Below the pieces are notes generated by a model. That model ran no database searches, was not told the origin of the DNA, and saw only the letters and a list, made by a program, of their open reading frames with translations. 35,536 nt of DNA. Origin: Mnemiopsis leidyi. Lineage: Eukaryota > Ctenophora > Tentaculata > Lobata > Bolinopsidae. Within the stretch, counting starts at the first letter, position 1, and every line of letters begins with the position of its first letter. The stretch is from positions 15,887-51,422 of the forward strand of contig JH153431.1 in the NCBI GenBank assembly GCA_000226015.1. The letters run 5' to 3'. The translations under genes were made by a program, and so were the position numbers. Shown one piece after another: positions 19,200-31,100 of this stretch.

Positions 19200-22100
19200 G
19201 TAAGTCCTGTAAGTGGAGACACCCAGGTTTTATTTTCATTTTCCCATTTATTTCTACTTCGATAAATGTTGATGTTTCCCCTCTTGCTCGCTCTCTTTCT
19301 CTCCGTCCCGTCGACCGCACTGCCAGCCTCCATTGTGTTTTTGACGATGCTAGTTTGTAAAAGTTTCCTCTGCTTGTTGAGACAATTGGACCGCACGCTT
19401 CAATCTTGCTCTAATTTTAAATGGCCCTTCTGTTAAAACGCGTGTCATATGTACTGAAGAAATTTAATCACGATATGTTTCACATTCACGCCTCTGCACT
19501 AGCTGAGGTACAGTTTTGACCATGTAGCCACCGCTTGATGACCTCACTTGATATCGTACTAAATCCATTCTACCTCATAAAACTCCGACACTCTTAGAAT
19601 CTACGTGCGTACTTGAGCTTTTCGGCGGAAAATAATTAATCAACCTATTTTACTCACATTGTTTCACGTTCGAAGCAGACACTATGTGCGTCTGCGAATT
19701 TTCGGATTCCGCGGAAGTTAACACTTTCCATTGATCCACTCACGGATGAAGTTTCGAAACGTATCCTATTGTCATACTTGCTTCTTTACTTTCACTCCTC
19801 ATTAAACTTCCACTAACCGCTCAGTTCCTCCGATTTACGCCGCTGTCGCCAGACAATGGTGGTCTAAACAATTTCGTCTGATATTATTAGTCGTTCAAAT
19901 TTGTCGGTTAGGTGTGAGTGCTGGTTATACCACTTTCTGCTCTCCCTCCCTCCCTTGTATCTAGATACATATCTAATTAGCAGTTGAAGTTATCGGTTTT
20001 ATAACCCGTTTGCATAACCTTGTCTTTATTCTAATCTCGCGAGGGAGTCTAGGTCTCGGTGCATGTCAAGTGACATTGGCAGAAAGCAAACCGCTCACAC
20101 CAAATGCCAGGCAACATACCGGAGTTGCGATAAGGATTTCGTTTACTTACAGCGCGAGTCAGAGAGGTTTTGAAATTGAGCGTAGTTCATTGGTCGTTGT
20201 CTCGTGCCTGCAGACGTCAACCGTCTAAACCACTGACTTGCTTAGATTAGCTTTTCGTCTCCTTTATCGAACCTTGCCAGCAAAATTGAAATTCTTAGCC
20301 AGGATCTACAGTCGCTAAAGTGAAATGGCCTCTAATCAGCCTTTATCCAATTCGTTTAGCCCAATTCGGTTCATCTATTTAAGCAGGAATAATTTTGTTT
20401 CTCTGCGCGATCAATGACGAGAATTTTAAATGCGATTTTCTTGTTAGAGTGAAATGTCATTTAACTGCTAAGGAGCTGAATCGAGCACACGATTAAACCC
20501 TTGGCAGGATTGGACGAAAAGGTTTTCTCCCTAAGAGAGGATCTCTGAAAGGATTGCCTCTAGATGGGAGATTTGAAACCTAACGCTCTAGCATTTCCAC
20601 TAACCGCTCTGTCTGTATGCTGCTGTTGCTGCCTAAAGTTTGCCTGCCACGTTAAAGACCGCGTAGACCGTGTAAAAATTACCTGTGTTTTCAATGACAC
20701 TGGAGTTAGCGTTCTGTTAAGTCGGTGTAAACTTTGCCGTCAAATATCATCACGTTTTTACCGATGAAAGATGCGTGACCATATTCAAACCGTTTAGCCC
20801 AACATTAAACCCATTTGGGATTAAACTGGGAGCCTCAACGATTTGAACGGGAGACAAGTGGTTTGGTCTCGTGCGCCATTAATTCAGTTCATATCAAGCG
20901 GCATCATTCTCTCATATTATATTCAATGCACTCTGCAGGGGAAAATTAACATAGAGGTCTCACGGGGGGAGCTAATATGGCCATTGTTTTGCAGCTCGTT
21001 TACTAATACCATTTTGTAGTTAACTAAACCGTCTCAATCCTTTGACGGTCTGCCTGGCGCTCGAAACAATAAAACGGTTGTCCTTCCTTAGATCCTTTAT
21101 ATCCAATGTCCATTATCTCCCGAGTGGTCAGCTCAGTTCCCTCTCTTTCTATCGCTCTCGATGCAGCTCATTGAGCTGACTGTCAAGATATATATACTCC
21201 ATGTTATCCCTACTTGCGTTCCCAACATGCCCGTTTCCTGGACTACTTCCCGCTTCTCTAACCTCACCTCTCACCAGTCCTCTCAGCACTGGTGTGTCCT
21301 CAACTATTTGCCTGTGTTGTGACACGTGACGAGCGGACAGGCCGTCTGGTCACGTGTCAGGATTGCCCCAAGTAAGAGTTACAGGTGTCTTAAGAGAAGG
21401 AGGACCTAGGGAGCTGGATTATCGGTAAAATCACCTGCTTTGTCAAGCCGGGATTTAGGGCTCAAGTTAGCGGGCGTCAGGGTATCACATCGAGCTGGTA
21501 ATTAAAATGAAAATTTCGTTAGGGGCGCTCCAGTAGAGGTAAACATGACGTTCAGCGTGGACGAATTACGACAAAACTCGATAGACTCAAGATGATAGCC
21601 ACTGTAATTTCGGGGTAAAATGAAAATTACTATCTTTAAACTTGTCCGGGGCTGAGCTTTGTTATGCTTGCCAGATGCCTGAGCTGTTTGAAGAGTGTTT
21701 GACAAGATTGAGTTGATCTCGCCGCTTTAGTGGGAGAGAGTCAGAGAGAGAGAGACTTGAGAGACAGAAAGATCAGATGCGCTCGATTCCGAATCTCTAT
21801 GTCATTTCTCATTTTCTAAATTTTGTTGCGACTCGGTATCATATCTAACAGCTTGTTTCGTGTTGCAGATTCTCTAGAGATCTCTGATTTTGTTCGCTTC
21901 CTGAGTTGCAGTAGGAATACCAGAGTTGCTGGACTTGTAATTGCGGGTGTTGTTTCTGCAACCAAGGTCAAGTAGCTAACTAGACTGGACATGAAAGGTG
22001 CGAGTTATAAATAGCCCATTATACGTTGAGAACGCATTGTCAACAATTTCAAACACGGCTGATCCTTGATGCATGACCTTGGTAATAACCATTTATGATT

Positions 22101-25100
22101 ACCAAGAAGGATTCCAAATTTCGAGCCCTGTAATATTTGTTCATCATCACAACAGACTGCGTAGACCTGTAAACGTGGCTGTTATTGGTTCTCTGCCGGT
22201 CACGTGGCCGTAATCCGTCACTCTTATTGGTCCATCAACTCTGAAACGTGCCCTGATTGGTTCAGGCGGTAGCCCAGCACGTGTGACGTTACCAAGTCTG
22301 GTGCTGAGATGGGTCACGTTGAAAAATAAAGTTCATGCCACTCACGGACTCATGATGAATGTTACCAACCAAATCATTCCTATTAAATATGATAAATCAT
22401 TTAAATTTGGAGATAATTAATCTATTAGTGAATTAAGGGTTAGGGCTCGGGGAGCCCATTGTCAACGCACAATAGGCGTTAAAATGATAAATTTGCACAA
22501 GCCTTACAAATGTTGTGCCCTACATTATCTCCGTCTCAGACCAGATCGAATACCGTTTCCGTGGTTCAGAGACTAAACATTGCCCGAGCCCTAGATCCCA
22601 ACGTTGGCCCCAAGTCTGCATTCCTCTCCGGATTTATTCTCCGTTTAACGCACTCCACAAACTTTCGTTCGAGATCTCGGTCTTAATTCCGTCTCCTAAT
22701 TCCAGCCCTATGGACTAAATGCCGTGTTTCACCCTGCTCTATTCGTTGTATTTTACCCTCCGCTACGTGCCCTGAAATCAAACCTGTCCATTTCTGACCC
22801 AAGGTTTTATCTCAGTTGTAAAAACCTATTTTGATCATTGATGACCGAACCAGGTTTAGCAGCTGAGAAGTGACTTTCCTCTTCAAGTCCAACTATCCGG
22901 CTTTTGTTTAAATCTCCTTTTAATATCCACAATTCCACAACTTCTGACCAATGAAATGTTTGCACGTGCACGGTTGACCAATCAAATACCACATGTGTGC
23001 GATTAAGTGGTACTTGCATTGTGATAGAAAGTCGCGGTGCTAGGAAACGAAGCCAAGCAACCTCAAAATGAACATATAAATGTAATATGCTTTAGTTAGC
23101 ACTAAGCCTTACTTTATTCTTGAAACACGTTAAATTACTGATATTTTCGTTTGCACGAACATGGCTGTTACCTTTTGTTTTACCATGAACCCCCCCCCAT
23201 CCCTGTTACCCGATATAAATGAGCCTGAATGACGACTGTGGCGATGATATTACGATTTACCCCGTTTTATTAAAAGATTAAGGCTGGATTCATCCCGTAA
23301 CAACGCCGCGTCTCCGGTGACAATTATCGCACTTACTCGATCTTGAATTAACAACAAGTGTTTTCCTGACCTAAACAAAATTCCCTCCTTTGCTCTCTGC
23401 TCCTTCTTACCGTAACTTTACTCTTGGTGAAGGGGGAGGGAACCCTCACCCCCTCCCTCAAGGTATCTCCTCTACAAATAAGACAGCTCCGTTTCGGCAA
23501 ATCGGTGCTTGAAAGATCCGATGAGGCTGCAGTATAGCAGCAGTCGAAACAAAAGTTTAATATAACGCGCTACACCTGACTCGATCTGTTTTGTCTTGCT
23601 CCGCAACACACCGTCATGACATTCATGTCAAGTCCAATTAGTTCGATAGATCTCCGGCCATTAGGCAATCGTATGCAGGTTATAGGTGATCGAACTCATG
23701 AATTTTTGGATGGTCTGACATGGAAAATTTTGCTTGCTTTACATCTTTTCAGCCGATTTTGCTTAGTTGTATGCCTTTTATGGATTAATTTTGCTCCAAA
23801 TATCGGTTACATAGTTTAGGTTTTTAGTTTTATCTCCGGAAATATATGTTGCCACGGCTGGATCGGTCGCTCCGCAATGGTTATGATCCAAATTAGCACG
23901 TGCCGTGATACGCTTGTGTCCAAACGTGCTCTAGTGCTCGAGATGCACAAATAAACTCTGCCATCTTAACCAATTAAACTTGTCCTACGTTACGATAAAA
24001 GTTCCGATTTTTGCGATATCTGCTTGATATGTCTTTATTTTTTGTTTGTTCCATAATTTTGTCTCGGATTGCCCTGATAATATGATTCCATCTAATTCCA
24101 GCAAAGTTTGTTGTCCTACTCCTGTGAGAGTTGTTCCCAAAGGAAAAGGTGAATATTGACAAATTTAACGATATATAAGTATAACACAATCGATTACACC
24201 AAACTTACCGATTACCTTTTCCCTCAAAAACAATTTAACTTCTCATGATCAATCTACCATTTTGATGATTTCTTTGAAACTACTTCCACTAACGACACGG
24301 CCTGCTATCTCTGTTACTTCGTTCTCAAATTCGTTAGTCAACTACTATTTAGACAAGAAGCAGTTAAATCTGGCCTCGTGGCACGGCATCCTACCGACAA
24401 GTCGTCCCCGCTTTATCGATCTAATTGCTAAACGCGTTATCTATCGGCTGATTAACTGCCATCCGGACGAAAAGTTGGGCTGGTCTGGAGAATTAGAGGA
24501 GTATCTGCCACCGCGCCATCGTGTCGGACAAGTAACAGTCCACCTGACTGCACAGTCCTCGCATAGTTACTCAAGGAGATGATATCTCTGTTTCTCTTTC
24601 TCACTTTCCTGTTTGTCTGAAGTTCATATCGTTTTGATTATCGCGTATCGGCTCTTCTCTTTCTCATACTCAACGTACGGATAGGGGTATGTCTCTTCTT
24701 GCCAGCTCCATCCCTGTAACCGCCCACATTAAAACAGTTTCCTAATTAGAGTTCCCTGTCCCTAATATCTTGTGTCTAGATCCGCCGACTCACCTGATTA
24801 ATTCTCACTCAGATAAACGAAGAGTTGGAGTAAACCAACTTGGAGGCAGCTTTAGAAACGGTCGTCCGCTACCCGACGAAGTAAGACAGAAGATAGTTGA
24901 GCTGGCTCAGCACGGAGTCAGGCCCTGCGATATTAGGTGAGTTGAGGAGATTATTTCATACAACTATACATATTATACATCCCTGTACTTTTTTATAGAT
25001 TGATAAGTTAAAAGCTTCCCCTACGTCCACATTATTCCGCCTGCTTGGAGTCTTCCTTTTGTTGGCAGATTTCGTCACGTAAGAAAATAATATAATTCTG

Positions 25101-28100
25101 AAGAACACTGCTCTATTATTTTAGACTTCTCAATTTTTCTCCAATTTTGAAAAACTTCCAAGTTGTCCTAAACTGATGTTTTATATCTCATTGTTCGTAT
25201 TTCGAGTCACACCACTTTGTCTTCTCTAACCTTGTTTTCTTTTAAAGTAGAAAAACGTGAGCGTTCGGTCCACTGAAAGATTTAGCTACACTAAACGGTT
25301 CCATAGAACGGCCCTTCCCTAAAAGCAGCATTATTAGAAATTGTATTTTTGAGAAGTCACCAGTGATCTATTGAAATTCAAAGTTTTACGGCAATGATGT
25401 GGATTTCGATGAGGCTTGCAATACTTACCGGTCCTGAGTATAGATTTCTATTTACTATTTATAGATTACTATTTTCTCCTTTACAAGAGCAACTGCACAA
25501 TAAACGATGCGGTATCACGACAGACTGATAAAGGAAAACGAGCTGATTAAACTTTCCGAGAGTTTATTGAAACGATTAACTTACCGGGTATCACGAGATA
25601 TAACACAATGCAAAAGTACTTAGCATTTAGTTCGATCTAGTCGAATATGGATCTGTATTCAGCTCATTCGTCACTTGACGTATATATTATTATCTTCTCC
25701 CATTGTGAACAGAGTCTATTGAGTATAAGTTTTGTGATACATTTCATTTCGCTACTACATAACCACCACAAGAGAGAGAAGAGAGTGGGGATGTGGTGAA
25801 ACATGTGTCTTTGACGACGTGAAATTCGCTGGAACCGGCCTGATGACCTTTGAGATGAAATTTACCGAGTGCTTCACTCAAATTCTCCTTTTTGATGGTC
25901 TTTTTGGGGAGTCGAAAAGTCTGTCAATTTCAAACGACTGTCCAACTTTGGATAAGAAAAGAGGGGGAAGACATCCTGTGTTAAGTGTGTCTGTTTATTC
26001 CCCTGTAAGGATGAAATCTCTCTGTCCGTGACTTAAACCGACAGTAAAAAGTTATTAAAAGCTTCTTTCTCGCCGCACCGTTTATCGATGGTGATAGATG
26101 ACGCATTTATATGAATGTGGTAAAATTTTATCACTTTTATCGTAATACTTATGAATTGCTTTTCGAGCTAACTACACACTCAAACGAGAAGCGATAAAGT
26201 CCTCGCAAATTCAATGATTGAATAATTGGCCAACATGCTCAATTCACTTTGAAGATCGAAGTAATGGAACAATTTTAGCCCAAGTTCACACAGAAATTTG
26301 GAAACCCTTTGCGTTGATAACATTACTGTTCATGCATTCCGAATTAAAGTCGACTGTAACTGATTTGATGATCGAAGGAACTCCTCATCACAAAGGAAGT
26401 AATTTTACGTGTTCCACTGTCATTTCAGCCCTTCTCACGATTGTCTAGTAATTGTGGTGAACCAGGTCCCGGCACAACAAAGTAGACCGCCAGGTACCTT
26501 GTCATTTAATCCAGATTAGTTAGCAACATTTAATTAGCATATCATCATCATGTCAGTTTATGTGAGGTTCTTGAATCGCTTATTGGTTTAATGTTGTGGG
26601 AGATCAAATTTTATTAAAGTACTCGAGATTTGGAATATTTGAGGAGGATGGCCAATCTTAATGAAACTTAAACTACAGGGCACAGCCCTCGACATTTACT
26701 TTCTTAGACCTGACTGTGCAAATTCCATACACAGTTTAATGTTCTAAGTAACACTAAGCAGCGCTTAGTGTAAGCCCCACATCGAATAAGTACAATCCAA
26801 ATCTTCTCCCTAAAATTTCCGCCGCCTCTGCAAGCATCCCTCACAAAACCTTTATCCTATCTCACAATCCTCAGCACTCCTCTACGTTCTGTCCCCAGTT
26901 AAAAATTCTAACGTTCCTTACATACCCAATCGTATCCACTCATACCTCCCTCTCCGCCCCACCCCCTCCTCTCCGTCCCGAACACCCCCTTCCCGCCCAT
27001 TCCCCCTTCCAGTCCTCTCTAACACAATTTCCCACAGTCGACAACTGAGAGTATCCCACGGTTGTGTCAGCAAGATCCTGGGTCGTTACACTGACACGGG
27101 CAGCGTCATGCCTGGCGCCATTGGTGGTTCAAAACCCAGAGTTGCTACCCCTGAAGTTGTTGGTGAGTACATCCTTTTGGAAACATAGATTGGGGGAGTT
27201 TATAAGTTGGTTATGTGCATAGCTAGTTTATAAGTTGGTTATGTGCTTAGCTAGATAAGAATAGTTTATTTACATCCCCAACTGAATATAGCAGTGTTCT
27301 TGGCAAGGTTTATTCTATAAATGGAGTCAGTAGCTGGTTGCCTGTAAAGTTTTGTGAAAGTCGATAGTCATTATCACGAGCAGTATATCAGTAGGGCACA
27401 AAACCGTAAGTTGAGTTGCTCTCCTGTGTCATGGCAGCGGCTTAGTTTCGCCTACACGACCCGGAGGGCTTGGTATTCGGAAATTGCAGTTATTTCTGGA
27501 GAAACTTTAATCTCGGAAAACAAATGGGAAAATGTTCAATTTCTTTCATTCAGGAAGTGGTTAATTTTTAAGCATAATCAGGATGATGAATTTGGAAATA
27601 TTTTCAGCTGTAATAGAAAGGTACAAGAACGCTAACCCCAGTATGTTTGCCTGGGAAATTCGAGATAGACTACTCTTAGACGGAATGTGCCCCAACAAGG
27701 TACGATTCATCAGAAAACAGCTTATGTTTCTGTTTATCTTTAATTTTATTTTATGTCAGTTGAATACATATATGTGCCTTTCTTTGAATTCAGTGAAAAT
27801 TGAGACATGCTAAACTCTACCAGTGCTTCTAAAGATAGCGACAAAGTTCATAACCTGCTTAAAATCGCACATCACGTTACAAGATTGTAGCCAACTAAAA
27901 TTTTAAATTTGCCTCCTCCAGGTGCCCTCTGCCAGCACGATAAACAGGATCCTGAGATCAAAGTCCGCTAACGCCGCCAAGGGACAAAAACGTGTCCACA
28001 CCTCCTCTATCTCCTCCTTGCTGAACTCCACCAAACTTCCAACCCAGTGCATCCCTAACAGCAAGATAAAAACACCCTCCCCCACAAGCAAATCTCCCAA

Positions 28101-31100
28101 AACTCCGCCCAGCTACAACATTGACGACATTTTGGGGATCAAGAGACACCCTTCTGCTGGTAAGTGCAAGTTCAGGCTTACGTTTCGTGGTAACAAGGTT
28201 TGTGTCGTGTGGAGACTCAAAGTCGGCATGGCATTTTGGTTGGGCACCCCAAGTATATCCTCACGTTTTGTCAAGGCAATGTCAGGGTAATGTCAGACCC
28301 AGACTAATTCAGGAAGCTTAGACAGGATAGGGGAGCAGAGTTGTTCTCTTATCAGCGAGTCAAAAATATCCATTGCATTAGTTCATTGGCTTGGTAAAAA
28401 TATTTAAAAAGTTTTAAAACTGCATCTTTCAGTACTTTCGTCGGTTCAAATGTTATGAAGTTATAATTTTATCGCCTGAGTAAATTTATCCATAATTCCT
28501 GCCGGAATGGGTGTCCAATGATACGTATAAGACAAGCAGTCAAGGAAACATTTAGCATCCCACTAGAGCAGCTTGTGTGCTCATTATTTTCACATAGCCG
28601 AAGGAAACTGTTTCCAAAGTTATGCCCAAAACACTACGTCTGAACCAGATCATTGACAATCCCAAATCTGTAGCCCTTAATGAACTTTCTATTTATACTC
28701 AGCCCAATTTCTGACCGTTCTGTCTTTCAGAGGGATTGACGAATGAAAACTCCGCTAAAAAGATTAAGCAAGAACGTAAGTAACAAGATGTAGCCCACGT
28801 GACATCGACCCAGCTGCGCGATTGGCGGGGTGGGTGTAGGCAGTCCATGTCATTGGTGAGATAGAGTGAGCAGCAAGTCAGAGACACAAGTTGTAGCCTC
28901 CGACCGTCGCACGTGACATACTCACATTATCCATGTCGCAGTTCGCAGTCATGTATGGCAACAATACGCTATCCCTTGCCTCTTAAAACAACTGCCAGCA
29001 TCAGAGTCTGCTCGAGTATACCAGCCAATGGTGGCACTGGATTGTGCGTCACGTGACCAATTCCCACCAATGAACAGGCAATTGACGGCCGGAGTCACGG
29101 GCTGCCTCGTGAGGCAGAGGTGGCGAACCATGGTCACTCTCGCCAGGTCGGCTTGGTCATCAGCGCCAGCAATCGGAGACTCTATTGCCTCTCGCAACAA
29201 TCCACTGATGAGCGGGCTGGATCCAATTATTGAGTGAGCAGAACTGCCTGATCCTTATCCGACTGCCTATCTGCAGAGCTGGAGAGAGAGTAAGTGAGTG
29301 ATCACTAGGCCTGTGTCACGGTCAACCTTATCACACATTTATTATAACAACACATATTTCTCATTCTGTAAGTTTAGTCCCCGGTCCTATGCTCCACAAA
29401 ACCAATAATAAGGCCGGGTGGAGGTACAATCTCTAGTTTTTGAGTAGGATTGGAGCCGGGTCGGACCGCCTGGCGCCAAGCTCCCCTCGCGCCGGTCCCG
29501 GGGCAGGCATGCCTGCAATGTGAGGGTTGAGTAGATCCGTCCGCAAGTACAGCCCGCCTGGACTGCACGTGATGCCGCCCTTCGTAACACAGAGCCCATG
29601 GTATCGCTCGGTTGACGTGATCACTTGCCAACCTTCAACTCTTAGACTGGTGGTTTCTAAATTAGGCTTGGCACGAAAATTAGGATAATAGGATATTGTG
29701 GGGGTTACGTGGGGGCGATATTGTCGTTGAGTCGCGTGTGTGTTGCAGGTTGGGAGGGCATGTGTCACTTCGAATTCTATGTACAATCTTATGTGTTATT
29801 CAGGGTCCCCTACATGAGAACTCTAAATGATAACACTGATCAATATGCTAGTTGCACGTCTAAACTCCCCTCTCTCTCAATTAAAAACCAGGTGCCGTGT
29901 TGATAGGTCCCTGGATCACCCCAAGATAAGATCCAGGTCCGAGATCCTCCCCATCCACGTGATAATATCGAGATACGGGGACATGACAGCTCTGCAGATA
30001 CGGAGACTGGCGGAGGAGACTTGTGTCTGGTAGCCAGTTCCGTGAGAGGCACTGCTGTCCCGGATAGGGCTCGTATCTGCCAGCACTACTTCCTCACTTG
30101 ATAGTAACTAGGGTGTCACGTGACCTGGCTCCGCCAATCAGATCTCTCACATACGGTTTTAGACGATGGGCTATTGTTAACTCATTACGCCCTATTTCGA
30201 AATTTCAATAACAATTATCGCCCATAATTAGATTTGAATTGTGTGAGATTGAAAGGCAGACTCAGGTGCCATGGCGCGTGAAACGAGACTCGTAGCAGAG
30301 CGTGCGCTCACGTGAGGTCGTCTCCATCGAGATCGAACACGGCCCAGTGTATCGGACTTGATACACTCGCCTGGTCATCCTTTCCCGGCAGGGAAACTTT
30401 CAAACCAGCAACTCTTGTAGCCGTGTGAGCTCGCTAGGACGATATCTCCGACTGTAGAAGCGTTATGTGGCTCGGTAGAACAGTAGTTAAGTTGCGGTGT
30501 GAGGCTGGATGCTGGATGCAGGACAGCAGTGCAGTAGCAGTTTGGATGCAGGAAGTCAAGACACCTCTATGTGGTCCAGTGTAGCGACTCGGCCTGCTGG
30601 TGAGGTGAGCAGATTGGTCACGTTTTCATTGAACGTGTAACATAAGGGCTGCCCTCCAACAATAGCGCTCGTACTTACCTCAACTCTCTCACTCTATTTC
30701 TTTATATCATGTGTGTCAATACAGTTGACCGTACGATCAAGTCTGCACTACTTAGATCATGTCGAGAAGGCTGTTGAGTAGATCCCAACGGCCATGCATC
30801 TCGCTCACTCTCCTCCAGTACGATGATGAAAGTTTCCAAAGATTCCAACCCTCCGTAACGCACTAAACACGGTAACGGTGGACCGTGTCACCTCACGTTG
30901 CAATATATGTCATGTTTCTTACTTTCCCACGCCCTACATTTCACACCAGTCTGATCATTAATGTTGCTGAAACCATCGCCACTCACCAGTGCTTTCTAAT
31001 GGATTAAATTATGCGGAGAGCCGGAGTTGCGAGGGAGGGATGTTACAGCTCAACGCAGGTACACGTGAATTAGTTTCGCTCTCACGTGTTACCGCTCAAG

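Larger units (their letters stand above)
19209..24812 (+). other. Pax intron 1 (5.6 kb)
   Basis: A large intron between the N-terminal exon and the first paired-domain exon. It carries six CACGTG motifs in two groups (21.3 and 22.2-23.9 kb) with several CCAAT boxes. A 105-codon open frame at 24265-24582 is also present. Other open frames (for example 20010, 20564, 22515, 23616) show no splice sites or protein features. Its length and motif content suggest it contains cis-regulatory DNA. Confidence 0.5.

Noticed and set aside
28731..28775. Exon 6 as a partial homeodomain remnant, as in Pax2/5/8
   Set aside because: [11 protein letters not shown] is basic but too short and lacks homeodomain helix residues; no adjoining homeodomain sequence exists.
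29374..29786. Three overlapping minus-strand frames in the 3' Pax intron
   Set aside because: They arise in a GC-rich stretch where stops are rare, disagree with each other and contain no domain.
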